Positions 7,585 to 15,176 of a DNA stretch of 22,515 nucleotides are shown here, in pieces. The DNA is taken from contig CAYWJH010000047.1 in the NCBI GenBank assembly GCA_964458555.1, positions 1 to 22,515 on the forward strand. Reading direction: 5' to 3'. Source of the stretch: SLST01 sp964458555. GTDB lineage: Bacteria; Spirochaetota; Spirochaetia; DSM-27196; SLST01. The notes under the pieces are model-generated. The model was given only the letters and a program-made list of their open reading frames with translations. It was not told where the DNA came from and made no database searches. A program made the position numbers and the translations under genes. Position 1 is the stretch's first letter, and every line of letters begins with the position of its first letter.

Positions 7585-8375
7585 CGACCGGACCCGCGGC
7601 AAACAAGCGCGACATGGATCAGCGCTTTCGCGACTACGGCCTCGTGCCGGTGATCGTCCTCTCGGACGCGGCGCAGGCCGACCCGCTCGGCGAGGCGCTG
7701 CTCGCCGGCGGGCTCCCGGTCGCGGAGATCACCTTCCGCTCGGACGCGGCGCTCGAGGGCATCCGGACGATGGCGGCGAAGTACGAGGATATCCTCGTGG
7801 GCGCAGGGACCGTGCTCTCGCTCGAAAACGCGAAGGCGGCGATCGACGCGGGGGCGAAGTTCATCGTGACCCCGGGGTTCAACCCGGAGGTCGTCGACTT
7901 TTGCCTCGACAACAAGATGCCTATCTACCCGGGCATCAGCGGCACCGGGGAGATCGAGGCGGCGCTCGCGCGCGGGCTCGAGGTCGTGAAGTTCTTTCCG
8001 GCCGAGCCGCTCGGCGGCGTGAAGATGCTGAAGGCGCTCTCGGGGCCGTACCGGGGGCTCTCGTTCATGCCCACCGGCGGCATCAGCCTCGCGAACGTCC
8101 ACGACTACCTCGCGCTGCCGCAGGTCGTCGCGTGCGGAGGGAGCTGGCTCGTCGCGAAGGACAAGCTCGCCGCCGGAAAGTACGGCGAGATCGTCGCGAC
8201 GATCCGCGAGGCGATGCGCGCGGTCTACGGCTGCTCGGTCGCCGGAGAGTCGATCGAGGTCGCCGCTCCGTACCCCGACCGCACCCGTGCCTACCTCGAG
8301 CGGCAGGGCGTCGCGGCGGGCGACGCCGACGGAGGCGTTGAAATCAAGGGGAAAACCGTCATACTTCGGGAATGA
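7581..8375 (+). CDS. eda: 2-keto-3-deoxy-6-phosphogluconate aldolase with C-terminal extension
   Basis: 264 residues. The first 210 form a class I aldolase of the KDPG/KHG family: Glu49 (AEITFRS) as general base, GAGTVLS (74-80), VTPGFNPEVV, the Schiff-base Lys137 in VVKFFPAE, and the phosphate-binding PTGGIS (164-169). The reaction splits KDPG into pyruvate and glyceraldehyde-3-phosphate, the last step of the pathway encoded here. Typical family members have about 205-215 residues; the extra 50 or so at the C-terminus (from about VYGCSVAGESIE) do not match a domain I know. Both ends overlap neighbours (ATGA with kdgK and with argJ), so translation is likely coupled. Confidence 0.9.
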   Translation: MTTGPAANKRDMDQRFRDYGLVPVIVLSDAAQADPLGEALLAGGLPVAEITFRSDAALEGIRTMAAKYEDILVGAGTVLSLENAKAAIDAGAKFIVTPGFNPEVVDFCLDNKMPIYPGISGTGEIEAALARGLEVVKFFPAEPLGGVKMLKALSGPYRGLSFMPTGGISLANVHDYLALPQVVACGGSWLVAKDKLAAGKYGEIVATIREAMRAVYGCSVAGESIEVAAPYPDRTRAYLERQGVAAGDADGGVEIKGKTVILRE

Positions 8376-9664
8376 TGTTCCCCGACTTCGCCAACGAAGC
8401 CGACTATCTTGCGTTTCTTCGGGGGGAGGCGCTCCTGCCGGAAGGGTTCCGCGTCGCCACGACGCGGATCGCCTTCACGCCGGGCGAGCGCCCGACCCTC
8501 GAGCCCTACCGCATGAACCTGGGGCTCATCCTCGCCGACGAGCCCACCGACTCCTTCGCCGGCGTCTTTACGAAGAACGCCTTCCCGGGCGCTCCGGTCC
8601 TCCTCGGCCGCGAGCTCCTCGACGAGCCGACGACGCAGGGTATCCTCGTCAACAACAAGATCTCCAACGTCCGCGCGGCGACCGGGCTCGAGGACGCGAA
8701 GCGGCTCACCGCGAGCCTCGGCTCGACGCTCGGCCTCCCGCCGCGTCGGGTGTTCAGCGTCTCCACCGGCATCATCGGCTGGGCGCTGCCGGTCCTGGAG
8801 ATGGAGGAGGCGCTGCCGGCGCTCGCGTACGGGCTGCACGCCGGCGACGCGCTCGACCTCGCGCAGGCGATCATGACGACCGACAGCTTCCCGAAGGCGC
8901 GCCGGGTCGAGGTCGCCGGCGGGTCGATCCTGGGAATCGCGAAGGGAGCCGGCATGATCGAGCCGGATATGGCGACGATGCTCGTCTTTCTCCTCACCGA
9001 CCTCGACGTCCCGCGCGAGACGGTCCGTCGGGTCCTGCCCCGCGCGGTCGACCCGACGCTCAACGCGATTACGATCGACGGCGACATGAGCACGAGCGAC
9101 ACGACGCTGCTCGTCTCGTCGCGCCGCGTCGAGGCCTCCGGGCTCGATGAGGACGCGTTCGCCGACGCGCTCGCGCGCGTATGTGGACTTCTCGCCCGAG
9201 ATGTGGTACGTAACGGGGAGGGCACGGGGCACGTGCTCGAGTTGAAGGTCCGCGGGCTTGAGAGCGACGGGCTCGCGCGGCGCGTAGCGAAGGCCGTGGC
9301 GAACAGTCCCCTCGTGAAGACGGCGCTCTACGGCAACGATCCGAACGTCGGACGCCTTCTCTCCGCTGTAGGCGATTACCTCGGATCGAACGGCCTCCGC
9401 GTCGATGCAGATCGGGTTGTGATCCGCGTGGGCAGCGAGGTGGTCTTCGCCGAAGGCGCGTTTCGCATCGACCGCGAGAAGGAAGCGAGGCTCTCGGACT
9501 ATCTGAAGTCGACCTCGCTCAACCCGCGGCTGACCGGGTACCCGCAGCACCAGCGCTGCGTCGAGGTCGAGATCGATTGCGGGGCCGGCGACGGCGCGGC
9601 GAGCGTGTGGGGATCGGACCTCTCCGACCAGTACGTGCACGAGAATGCCGATTACAGAACGTAG
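8372..9664 (+). CDS. argJ: ArgJ: ornithine acetyltransferase / N-acetylglutamate synthase
   Basis: 430 residues, the usual ArgJ length. ArgJ moves the acetyl group from N-acetylornithine to glutamate in the cyclic arginine pathway; some forms also use acetyl-CoA. It is made as a precursor that cuts itself before a nucleophilic Thr; here the site is DMATML with cleavage Ala201/Thr202, preceded by KGAGMIEP. Other ArgJ motifs are STGIIG (131-136), TTDSFPK (169-175) and a C-terminal DLSDQYVHENADYRT. The loop that usually reads NSGNAN...TG is instead NNKISNVRAATG (94-105), a marked divergence. Two ATG codons (8372, 8375) are possible starts; the first overlaps the aldolase stop. Its place after a sugar operon is unexpected; no other arginine gene is in the window. 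Confidence 0.88.
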   Translation: MMFPDFANEADYLAFLRGEALLPEGFRVATTRIAFTPGERPTLEPYRMNLGLILADEPTDSFAGVFTKNAFPGAPVLLGRELLDEPTTQGILVNNKISNVRAATGLEDAKRLTASLGSTLGLPPRRVFSVSTGIIGWALPVLEMEEALPALAYGLHAGDALDLAQAIMTTDSFPKARRVEVAGGSILGIAKGAGMIEPDMATMLVFLLTDLDVPRETVRRVLPRAVDPTLNAITIDGDMSTSDTTLLVSSRRVEASGLDEDAFADALARVCGLLARDVVRNGEGTGHVLELKVRGLESDGLARRVAKAVANSPLVKTALYGNDPNVGRLLSAVGDYLGSNGLRVDADRVVIRVGSEVVFAEGAFRIDREKEARLSDYLKSTSLNPRLTGYPQHQRCVEVEIDCGAGDGAASVWGSDLSDQYVHENADYRT

Positions 9665-9672
9665 GATGCGCA

Positions 9673-10677
9673 ATGAACAGTGAAGGAACATCGGCCTCCA
9701 ACGGCGCGCAGGCGCTCGAGCACGAGGTCAGCCGCGCCGGGCAGCTGCTCGCGCGGTGCCGCGACGAGATCGGCAAGGCGGTCGTCGGGCAGCGCGCGAT
9801 GATCGACGGGATGCTGATGGGCATTCTCACCGGCGGTCACGTGCTCCTCGAAGGGGTGCCAGGGCTTGCGAAGACGCGAGCGATCACGAGCCTCTCGCGC
9901 GTGATCGACGCGAGCTTCAAGCGGATCCAGTTCACTCCCGACCTCCTGCCGGCCGACCTGATCGGCACGATGATCTACCGCCAGCAGACCGGCGAGTTTG
10001 TCGCGCGCAAGGGGCCCGTCTTCTCGAACATCGTGCTCGCCGACGAGGTCAACCGCGCGCCGGCGAAGGTCCAGTCGGCGATGCTCGAGGCGATGCAGGA
10101 ACGGCAGGTGACGATCGGCGAGACGACCTTCCCCTTGCCGCAGCCGTTCTTCGTGCTCGCCACGCAGAACCCGATCGAGCAGGAAGGAACGTACCCGCTT
10201 CCCGAGGCGCAGCTCGACCGCTTCGTCATGAAGCTCGCGATCACCTACCCGACCCCGGAGGAGGAGCTCGAGATCCTCAAGCGCGTGGGCGTGGAAAGCG
10301 AGCTCAAGCTTCGCACGATCCTCTTTTCGTCCGACGTCGTCCGTCTGCAGGATACTGCCGCGCGCATCGAGGTCGACGATCGCATCCAGGAGTACATCGT
10401 CGCGCTCGTGATAAGCTCGCGCCGGCAGGGCGAGACGCGATCGTTTCACCGCTACGTCGAGTTCGGCGCCTCGCCGCGCGCGACGATCTACCTCTATCGC
10501 TGCGCGAAGGTGCAGGCGCTCTTCGAGGGGCGCGCGCACGTGCTGCCCGACGACGTGAAGACGGTCGCGCCGGCGGTGCTCCGCCATCGGATCATCCCCT
10601 CCTACGAGGCGGAGGCCGAACAGCTGACCTCCGGCGATCTGGTCGACCTGCTCCTCTCGACGGTACCAGTACCCTGA
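9673..10677 (+). CDS. moxR: MoxR-family AAA+ ATPase
   Basis: 334 residues. Walker A is EGVPGLAKT (60-68), the form typical of MoxR. Walker B is VLADEVNRA (121-129), sensor 1 ATQNP (163-167), and Arg183 follows PEAQLD. MoxR ATPases act as chaperones that assemble or activate vWA-domain proteins, usually encoded beside them, as here. ATG 9673 follows AGGA at 9663-9666, which overlaps the argJ stop codon; the gap is 8 bp. The stop overlaps the next start as TGATG (10675-10679). First gene of the Bat cluster. Confidence 0.95.
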   Translation: MNSEGTSASNGAQALEHEVSRAGQLLARCRDEIGKAVVGQRAMIDGMLMGILTGGHVLLEGVPGLAKTRAITSLSRVIDASFKRIQFTPDLLPADLIGTMIYRQQTGEFVARKGPVFSNIVLADEVNRAPAKVQSAMLEAMQERQVTIGETTFPLPQPFFVLATQNPIEQEGTYPLPEAQLDRFVMKLAITYPTPEEELEILKRVGVESELKLRTILFSSDVVRLQDTAARIEVDDRIQEYIVALVISSRRQGETRSFHRYVEFGASPRATIYLYRCAKVQALFEGRAHVLPDDVKTVAPAVLRHRIIPSYEAEAEQLTSGDLVDLLLSTVPVP

Positions 10678-11552
10678 TGATGGATCGCGCGAGACTCCTC
10701 TCGAGCGTGAAACGCATCCAGCTCGTCGCCACCCGCCTCGTTGAGAACCTGCTCGCCGGGGACTACCGCAGCGTGTTCCGCGGACCGGGCATCGAGTTCG
10801 ACGAGGTTCGCGAGTACGTGGAGGGCGACGACGCACGGCTGATCGACTGGAACGTGAGCTCGCGCATGGGAGCGCCGTTCACGAAGACCTTCCGCGAGGA
10901 GCGCGAGCTCACGCTCGTGCTCGTCGTCGACGTCTCGGCGAGTCTGCTCACCGGGCCGCCCAACCGCACCCGCCGCGAGCTCGTCGCCGAGCTCTTCGCG
11001 CTGCTCAGCCTCGCGGGGGCGGTGAACAACGACCGGGTGGGGACGGTGCTCTTCTCCGACCGGATCGAGAGCTGGGTCGCCCCGCGCAAGGGCAAGCGAC
11101 ACGCGCTGCGCCTGATCACCGATATGGTCGGGATCGAGCCCAAGGGCAGCGGATCGGACCTCGCGCTCGCGCTGCGCACCACCGGCGAGGCGCTCTCGCG
11201 CCGCGGCGTGGTCATCGTCGTCTCCGACTTCAAGACGAGCGGCTACCTGCCGGACCTTACGCTCATGGGACGACGTCACGACGTGATCGCCGTGCGCGTG
11301 ACCGACCCGGTGGACCGCACCTTCCCGCGTACCGGGGTCATTCGCCTCGAAGACCCCGAGAGCCGCCGGACGGTGCTTGCCTCCGGATCGTCGGGCCGGT
11401 TCCGCGACGCGTACCACGAGTTCTGGGAGCAGCAGCGACGCACCTGGCTCACCGAGTGCCATAAGCGCGGCATCGGGACGATCGAGATCTCCACGAACGA
11501 CGACCCGGCGACGCAGCTCATCAGGTACTTCGAGAAGAGGAAGGGCCGATGA
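10677..11552 (+). CDS. DUF58-domain protein with vWA fold
   Basis: 291 residues. The DUF58 hallmark GPGIEFDEVREYVEGDDARLIDWN...R runs from about 36 to 63. A vWA-like region follows with an intact metal-site motif DVSAS (85-89) and VSDF near 189-192. DUF58 proteins nearly always lie directly after moxR and are thought to be its clients; their biochemical role is unsettled. No membrane segment, so likely cytoplasmic or membrane-associated. ATG 10677 or 10680 are both possible; either couples to the moxR stop. The 3' end overlaps the next gene by 4 bp (ATGA). Confidence 0.93.
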   Translation: MMDRARLLSSVKRIQLVATRLVENLLAGDYRSVFRGPGIEFDEVREYVEGDDARLIDWNVSSRMGAPFTKTFREERELTLVLVVDVSASLLTGPPNRTRRELVAELFALLSLAGAVNNDRVGTVLFSDRIESWVAPRKGKRHALRLITDMVGIEPKGSGSDLALALRTTGEALSRRGVVIVVSDFKTSGYLPDLTLMGRRHDVIAVRVTDPVDRTFPRTGVIRLEDPESRRTVLASGSSGRFRDAYHEFWEQQRRTWLTECHKRGIGTIEISTNDDPATQLIRYFEKRKGR

Positions 11553-12523
11553 GCGCAGCACGCCCTCGTCTCGCGGCCGCGCTCGGATCGAGCCGGGCGT
11601 CGCAGTTGGTTCCCGCGCGCGCGCTCGCGGTGCTCGCCTTCCTGGTCGCCGCTCCTGCGCTCGTGGCGCAGTCGTACACCGTCGTCGACTCGGTTCGTCT
11701 CCCCGCCGAGTCGTTCGTCGGCGACGCGGTGGAGCTGCGGTACACGCTTCGCACCGACGCGCAGCTCTCCGCGCCCTCGCCGCTGCCCGAGGTACCCTGG
11801 GGGACGATCGAGTCGGTCAGCGTCGGCGAGGGGAACGGACAGTACAGCGTGAGGATCGTCGTCGTGCCCTACGAGCCGGGTACGCTGACGCTGCCGCGCA
11901 TCGACCTCGGCGGTGTCGCGCTGGCGGGCCTGAGCGTGTCCGTGACGAGCGTGCTCGGAACCGAAGCGGAAATGAGATCGATCTACGGTCCCCAGCGGCT
12001 GCCGGGTACTCGCCTCACGATCCTCCTGATCGCGCTCGTCGTGGGGGTGCCCGGCGGCGCCGCGCTCTATCTCGCCGGGCCGGGACGCGCGCTCATCCAC
12101 AGCTTCGTCGCGCGCCATCGGGCTCGTATTCCCTACCGAAACCTCATGCGCACGATCGACCGGCTCGAGTCGAACATCCGTTACGACTCGAGCCGCGAGT
12201 TCTACACGAGGCTCGTCGCCTCGATCCAGGATCTGATGACGAACCGTCTCGGATTCGAGTGTCGGGCCGCTACGTCCACCGAGCTGGAGGCGTACCTCCC
12301 GTTGCTCGCCGCCCGCTGCGGCGAGCGGGTGGAGGCGGTGAGCGAGCTCGGCGACATCTTCCGGTCCGCCGACCGGGCGAAGTTCGGGCACGCCCAGATA
12401 CGCCGCAAGGTCAGGCTCTCGCACCTCGAGCTCTGCCGCGAGGCGATGGCGCGGCTCGAAGCCGCGCGCAGGCGGGCTCGACGGGCGCATCGGAACCAGG
12501 AGGTCGACCGTGTGGGTGGTTGA
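11549..12523 (+). CDS. unnamed Bat-cluster membrane protein
   Basis: 324 residues, no domain I can name. An N-terminal hydrophobic stretch (23-40) ending ALVAQ looks like a signal peptide with cleavage near residue 40. A beta-rich, probably periplasmic part follows (41-150); its opening SVRLPAESFVGDAVELRYTL recalls the start of BatD-type domains. One membrane helix lies at about 155-177, then a charged, helical, presumably cytoplasmic tail (178-324) rich in Arg. The position between DUF58 and BatA, where other Bat clusters often hold a poorly described membrane protein, suggests a structural or coupling role in the Bat complex (inference). It overlaps the upstream gene by 4 bp and the BatA gene by 14 bp. 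Confidence 0.85.
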   Translation: MSAARPRLAAALGSSRASQLVPARALAVLAFLVAAPALVAQSYTVVDSVRLPAESFVGDAVELRYTLRTDAQLSAPSPLPEVPWGTIESVSVGEGNGQYSVRIVVVPYEPGTLTLPRIDLGGVALAGLSVSVTSVLGTEAEMRSIYGPQRLPGTRLTILLIALVVGVPGGAALYLAGPGRALIHSFVARHRARIPYRNLMRTIDRLESNIRYDSSREFYTRLVASIQDLMTNRLGFECRAATSTELEAYLPLLAARCGERVEAVSELGDIFRSADRAKFGHAQIRRKVRLSHLELCREAMARLEAARRRARRAHRNQEVDRVGG

Positions 12524-13511
12524 CCGGCCTGCCTGGCTGCTCCTGCTCCTTCTCGTGCCCATCCTCGTCTACGTTCGCCACGTATGGCGGGGACGCGGAG
12601 GCAAGCTGTCGTTTCCGTTCAGCGTGTGGGGCGGCCACGGGTTCACTCCGCCGGCGACGGCGACCTCTGTTCTGATCGGGGCGTCCGCGCTCGTCTTCTG
12701 GCTCGGGGTCGTCGTGCTCGTGGTCGCGCTCGCCGGGCCGCAGCGGGTTACCCGGGAACGAAGCTTTCTGACGCGCGGCGTGGACATCATGCTGGTTATC
12801 GACCAGTCACCGACGATGGCCGCGCGCGACTTCCAGCCCGAGAACCGGTTCGAAGCCGCTCGCGAGGTCATCCGGCGGTTCGTGTCGCTGCGTGAGAACG
12901 ACCCGATCGGGCTCGTCGGTTTTGGCGCGGAGGCGTCGCTGCGCGTTCCTCCGACGATCGACTACGAGCACCTCCTGTCCGTGCTGGAGCAGATGCGGAT
13001 CCTGGAGATGGGCGACGGAACGGCGATCGGCATGGGGCTCGCGGTCGCTGCGCTCCACCTCGAGGGCTCCGAGGCGCCGCGCAAGGCGATCGTGCTGCTG
13101 ACCGACGGGGTGAACAACGCCGGCGAGATCCAGCCGGAGACCGCCGCGCGCGCGGCGCGCTCGCTGGGGATCGAGGTCTACGTCGTTGGCATCGGCAGCG
13201 GCGAGGAGGCGGACATCGAGGTGCGCATCCCGGCAACCGGCGAGCTGTACGCGGGTACGATTCGCGAGGGGTTCGACGAGGAGTCGTTGCGCACGATCGC
13301 CGAGGTAGGCGGAGGGCGCTACTACTACGCGGGCTCGAACACCGCGCTGCAGGCGGTATTCGACACGATCGATACAATCGAGCGTGTCGAGCAGCGCTCG
13401 CTCCTGCGCGTCGTGCGCGAGCCGTACGATCGGCTCCTCGTTCTCATAGGTCTCGCGCTCATCCTGCTCGACTTTCTGATCCGGCGCCTGTTCGCGCGGG
13501 AAGTGCTATGA
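12510..13511 (+). CDS. batA: BatA-like membrane-anchored vWA protein
   Basis: 333 residues. Two N-terminal hydrophobic segments (about 8-22 and 53-76), a vWA domain (about 92-285) and a C-terminal membrane helix (about 311-325) give the usual BatA layout, with the vWA domain on one side of the membrane. The metal-site motif reads DQSPT (Asp98, Ser100, Thr102) where the family normally has DxSxS. LLTDGVNNAGE provides the later Asp. The start is GTG 12510, supported by AGGAGG at 12498-12503 with 6-nt spacing, and overlaps the previous gene by 14 bp. Bat proteins were named for aerotolerance in Bacteroides; a general envelope or stress role is more likely. Call is firm; role less so. Confidence 0.92.
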   Translation: MWVVDRPAWLLLLLLVPILVYVRHVWRGRGGKLSFPFSVWGGHGFTPPATATSVLIGASALVFWLGVVVLVVALAGPQRVTRERSFLTRGVDIMLVIDQSPTMAARDFQPENRFEAAREVIRRFVSLRENDPIGLVGFGAEASLRVPPTIDYEHLLSVLEQMRILEMGDGTAIGMGLAVAALHLEGSEAPRKAIVLLTDGVNNAGEIQPETAARAARSLGIEVYVVGIGSGEEADIEVRIPATGELYAGTIREGFDEESLRTIAEVGGGRYYYAGSNTALQAVFDTIDTIERVEQRSLLRVVREPYDRLLVLIGLALILLDFLIRRLFAREVL

Positions 13512-13548
13512 TGTCGCGCGCGGTCCGGGTTCCTGCGGGGAGGACGAT

Positions 13549-14538
13549 GTGACGATCGAGAGACCTGCGATCCTGCTGGGGCTGCTGGTCGTCGTACCGG
13601 CGATCGTGCTCCAGGTCCGCGTCTATCTCGCCGGACGAGAAGAGATCGTGCGGTTGGGCGTTCAGTGGCCCCGTGAACAGGTCGCCCGCCTCTACGCGGT
13701 GAAATGGTTCTTCTCCGTGCTCGCGTTCGACCTCTTCCTCGTCTTCGCCGTGCTCTCCGCCGCCGATATCACGTGGGGCGAGCGATCGGTCGAAGAGGAC
13801 CGCGCTGGCCTCGACGTGGTGGTAGCGGTGGACGTGTCGCGCAGCATGCTCGCCGCGGACGCTGATCCGACGCGGCTCGGCCGCAGCCTGGGCGTGATCC
13901 GGGCGGTGAGCCGGCAACTCCCTGCCGCGCGGATGGCCATCGTGGCGTTCAAGGGCGAGGCGGTCACGCTCATGCCGCTCACCGAGGACACCAACGCGCT
14001 CGAGATCGTGGTTGACGGGATCGGACCGGCGCTGATCTCGGCGCCGGGTACCAACGTGGAGGCCGGGCTGTTGGAGGCGCTGCGCAGCTTCCCGGAGGCT
14101 ACCTTCGCGCACCGCGCGATCGTACTGTTCTCCGACGGGGAGGCGCTGAGCGGTAATCCGGACGAACCGGTGAGCGCGCTGCGTCGTCGCGGAGTTCCGG
14201 TGCTCGCGGTGCTCGCCGGGAGCGAGGAGGGGGCGCCGGTCCCCGCCGGCGACGGCTCGGTCCTTCTCGACGAAGACGGCCGTCCGGTCGTCAGCAAGGC
14301 GAACGCCGGGCTCCTCGCGGACATCGCGCAGCGCACCGACGGCGAGGTCCTCCGTCTCGCCGACGCGGAGATCGTGACCGAGCTCGCGCGTCTGCTCTCC
14401 GGGTTCGCCGAGCTACGCGAGCGCGAGGGGTTCCGGCTCGTGCCCATGCGTCGGTATCGACTTTTCCTGGGAGCGGCGCTCGTCGCGTTGCTCGTCTCCA
14501 TGGCCGTACGGGTGGCTCGATGGCGCGGCATGTTCTGA
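13549..14538 (+). CDS. batB: BatB-like membrane-anchored vWA protein
   Basis: 329 residues with the same layout as BatA: N-terminal hydrophobic segments (8-28 and 53-73), a vWA domain with a canonical DVSRS motif (Asp95, Ser97, Ser99), a later FSDGEA, and a C-terminal membrane helix (about 308-323). The start is GTG 13549 with GGGGAGG at 13537-13543. An ATG two bases earlier is followed directly by a stop and is rejected. It is the paralogue of the preceding gene; the pair probably forms a heteromeric membrane complex, as inferred for other Bat operons. The 37-bp gap to batA is the largest inside the cluster. The 3' end overlaps the TPR gene by 19 bp. Confidence 0.92.
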   Translation: MTIERPAILLGLLVVVPAIVLQVRVYLAGREEIVRLGVQWPREQVARLYAVKWFFSVLAFDLFLVFAVLSAADITWGERSVEEDRAGLDVVVAVDVSRSMLAADADPTRLGRSLGVIRAVSRQLPAARMAIVAFKGEAVTLMPLTEDTNALEIVVDGIGPALISAPGTNVEAGLLEALRSFPEATFAHRAIVLFSDGEALSGNPDEPVSALRRRGVPVLAVLAGSEEGAPVPAGDGSVLLDEDGRPVVSKANAGLLADIAQRTDGEVLRLADAEIVTELARLLSGFAELREREGFRLVPMRRYRLFLGAALVALLVSMAVRVARWRGMF

Positions 14539-15176
14539 AGCTCGGAGTCGCCTTCGCGACGTGTTGGTTCGCGGTGCTCACGCTGGGAGGTTGCTCCGGC
14601 GGCGGGCCCATGGTCGCGGTCCTGCGTGGGAACCTCGCCTACGCCCGTGGCGACTACCAGACCGCGCTCGTGCACTACCTCGCCGCCGAGGAGCGTGCCG
14701 AAGACCGCGGGTGGGTGCTCTTCAACACGGGGAACGTCTACTACGCGCTCGGCGAGCAGGACGCGGCGCTGACGGCCTGGGCCGATGCGCGCACCGCCTC
14801 GGCGTCGGTAGATTCCGGAGGCGACGAGCCCGCGGGATCGACGCTGCTCATCCACGCGGCGAGCTATAACCGCGGGGTCCTGTTCTACGAGCGCGGCGAC
14901 TACCGCGCCGCGTACGAGGACTTCAGGTACGCGCTGAGGTTGAATCCGCGGAGCATGGCCGCGAAGACGAATCTGGAGCTCGCGCTGCGGAAGATCAGAT
15001 CCGCCGAGCAGGCAGAGCAGATGGGCGGTGAGGCGGTGAGCGGCGAGGGCGACGGTCGCACCGACGAGCCGGACGCGTCGACGCTCCGAATTCTCGAGTA
15101 CGTCCGACGGAAGGAAGCACAGCGATGGTTTGCGAACAGGGAATCAGACGATTCGCCCGATCCGCGGGACTGGTAA
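14520..15176 (+). CDS. batC: BatC-like TPR lipoprotein
   Basis: 218 residues. The N-terminus is a lipoprotein signal: hydrophobic 8-22, then LGGC with the acylated Cys at residue 25. Two to three TPR-like repeats follow: about 35-65 (RGNLAYARGDYQTALVHYL), 68-95 (LFNTGNVYYALGEQDAALTAW) and 118-150 (YNRGVLFYERGDYRAAYEDF). The tail (160-218) is acidic and low in complexity. BatC proteins in Leptospira and Bacteroides are TPR proteins at this position. The ATG lies inside the end of batB (19-bp overlap). The last 52 bp also encode the signal peptide of the next gene in another frame. Confidence 0.87.
   Translation: MARHVLKLGVAFATCWFAVLTLGGCSGGGPMVAVLRGNLAYARGDYQTALVHYLAAEERAEDRGWVLFNTGNVYYALGEQDAALTAWADARTASASVDSGGDEPAGSTLLIHAASYNRGVLFYERGDYRAAYEDFRYALRLNPRSMAAKTNLELALRKIRSAEQAEQMGGEAVSGEGDGRTDEPDASTLRILEYVRRKEAQRWFANRESDDSPDPRDW

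Noticed and set aside
12801..13511. batA as a broken gene because of its altered metal-site motif
   Set aside because: The frame is full length, codon bias is normal and a hydroxyl side chain (Thr) is kept at the third position, so it is reported as a variant rather than a pseudogene.
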